Both the position numbers and the translations under genes were made by a program. The notes beneath the pieces were generated by a model. It was given only the letters and a program-made list of their open reading frames with translations. It did not search any database and was not told the origin of the DNA. A stretch of 64,000 nucleotides of DNA from Rummeliibacillus sp. POC4 (GTDB taxonomy: Bacteria; Bacillota; Bacilli; Bacillales_A; Planococcaceae), in the NCBI RefSeq assembly GCF_003576525.1, contig NZ_QWUA01000001.1, forward strand, positions 1-64,000. Reading direction: 5' to 3'. This document shows positions 63,366 through 64,000 of this stretch, one piece after another. Within the stretch, counting starts at the first letter, position 1. Each line of letters starts with the position of its first letter.

Positions 63366-64000
63366 CTACCAAGATGGGATTATAGAACCTTCATATTTCT
63401 TTTCTATGAATTTTTTTACTTCATCAGATTGATAAGCTTTCACGAATTTTTTAATAGTTGGATCGTTTTTGTTTTCTTTACGTACAACAATTTCGTTTGT
63501 ATAAGGTGAATCTGTACCTTCAAGTAAGATAGAGTCCTTTTTAGGGCTAAGTTTAGCTTCTAAAGCAAAGTTTGTATTAATTGCTGCTGCTGCAACTTCA
63601 GATAATTGTTTTGGAATTTGTGCAGCTTCTAATTCGATAAATTTAAGATTCTTTTTGTTTTGATCAACATCATAGACTGTTGGAAGGTCATCCCCAGTGT
63701 CTTTTAAAGTGATATATCCTTCTTTTTCTAAAATTTCTAGTGCTCGAGAGCCGTTTGTCGGATCGTTTGGAATAGCAATTTTTGAACCATTTGGAATATC
63801 ATCGAAGTTTTTATATTTTTTAGAGTAGATACCCATTGGAGTTAAAATGGTTTTACCAACAGCTACAAGATTGTCACCTTTATCTTTGTTATATTGTTTT
63901 AAGAACGGAACGTGTTGGAAGCTGTTTGCATCTAAGCTACCTTCATGTAATGCTGTGTTAGGTAATACATAATCTGAGAATACTTTTAATTTGATATCTA
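63366..64000 (-). CDS. metQ: Methionine-binding lipoprotein MetQ (5' end outside window)
   Basis: NLPA-family binding protein, at least 211 residues visible; the reading frame continues to the right edge and the start and lipobox lie beyond it. Visible family segments are NTALHEGSLDANSFQHVPFL, GSKIAIPNDPTNGSRAL (near 63750), DLPTVYDVDQNKKNLKFIELEAAQIP and DSPYTNEIVVRKENK. It captures methionine outside the membrane and delivers it to MetNI. Upstream control (S-box or T-box) cannot be seen. Confidence 0.9.
   Translation of the reverse strand, partial: DIKLKVFSDYVLPNTALHEGSLDANSFQHVPFLKQYNKDKGDNLVAVGKTILTPMGIYSKKYKNFDDIPNGSKIAIPNDPTNGSRALEILEKEGYITLKDTGDDLPTVYDVDQNKKNLKFIELEAAQIPKQLSEVAAAAINTNFALEAKLSPKKDSILLEGTDSPYTNEIVVRKENKNDPTIKKFVKAYQSDEVKKFIEKKYEGSIIPSW

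Noticed and set aside
1-64000. CRISPR arrays, prophage, tRNA and rRNA genes
   Set aside because: No regularly spaced repeats, phage structural genes or tRNA/rRNA sequences were seen on reading through.

Overview
The window reads as a chromosomal segment of a low-GC Gram-positive bacterium of the order Bacillales, most likely in the Lysinibacillus/Rummeliibacillus/Solibacillus neighbourhood. This is an inference from gene content (LiaFSR with a PspA/LiaH protein, heterodimeric ABC exporter, ba3-type oxidase with a subunit IIA, Stearothermophilus-type lysine dehydrogenase, HelD, PepSY/YkoGH-like locus, Spx-like protein), AGGAGG-type ribosome binding sites and frequent TTG/GTG starts. No rRNA, tRNA, prophage or CRISPR array was seen. 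The sequence is core-like, with scattered remnants of mobile or repeated elements.

Layout. 1-3.8 kb: cell-envelope stress module on the minus strand (liaI-like, liaH/pspA, then liaF-liaS-liaR behind an internal terminator). 3.8-5.9 kb: membrane metallophosphoesterase and undecaprenyl-diphosphatase (uppP). 6.1-10.3 kb: OmpR-type two-component system followed by two secreted PepSY proteins, one with six PepSY repeats. 10.4-14.1 kb: class I ribonucleotide reductase nrdAB preceded by two NrdR boxes, a cobalamin riboswitch and an intrinsic terminator. 14.2-15.5 kb: an MFS exporter behind a 17-codon leader peptide and a three-arm attenuator. 15.7-18.0 kb: ba3-type cytochrome oxidase with a 40-residue subunit not easily found by ORF length. 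18.3-25.4 kb: AIM24-family protein, lysine dehydrogenase, PdaC-like deacetylase, split ThrE exporter, PAS-PAS-GGDEF-EAL protein. 26-31.9 kb: heterodimeric ABC exporter, acyltransferase, tandem GNAT, a small basic protein. 31.9-46.2 kb: HelD, glycerophosphodiesterase, DUF2804, amidase, nitroreductase, M20 dipeptidase, CNNM/MpfA-type transporter, an ECF sigma factor, MarR, Spx-like, ABC-F, PseG-like protein. 46.4-51.7 kb: flavin reductase, topB, a hypothetical, ybaK, YczE-like membrane protein, a frameshifted relic. 51.9-60 kb: complete kdp potassium system, with kdpFABC (plus an extra 30-residue membrane peptide) divergent from kdpDE. 60-64 kb: kbl and a metQ-metN-metI methionine transporter running off the right edge.

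Regulatory RNA is the most interesting layer. The MFS leader has three complementary arms that could switch its ribosome binding site on and off. The nrdAB leader combines NrdR boxes with a B12 riboswitch. Two intergenic elements (about 34.2 and 44.6 kb) share sequence blocks and show compensatory changes in two hairpins, resembling the 3' end/omega-RNA of IS200/IS605-type TnpB elements but without a tnpB gene. A second family of 3'-UTR repeats ends in terminator palindromes behind uppP and kbl, with a terminator-only copy behind the ECF sigma gene.

All functional calls come from reading motifs and gene order by eye; no database search or folding programme was run.
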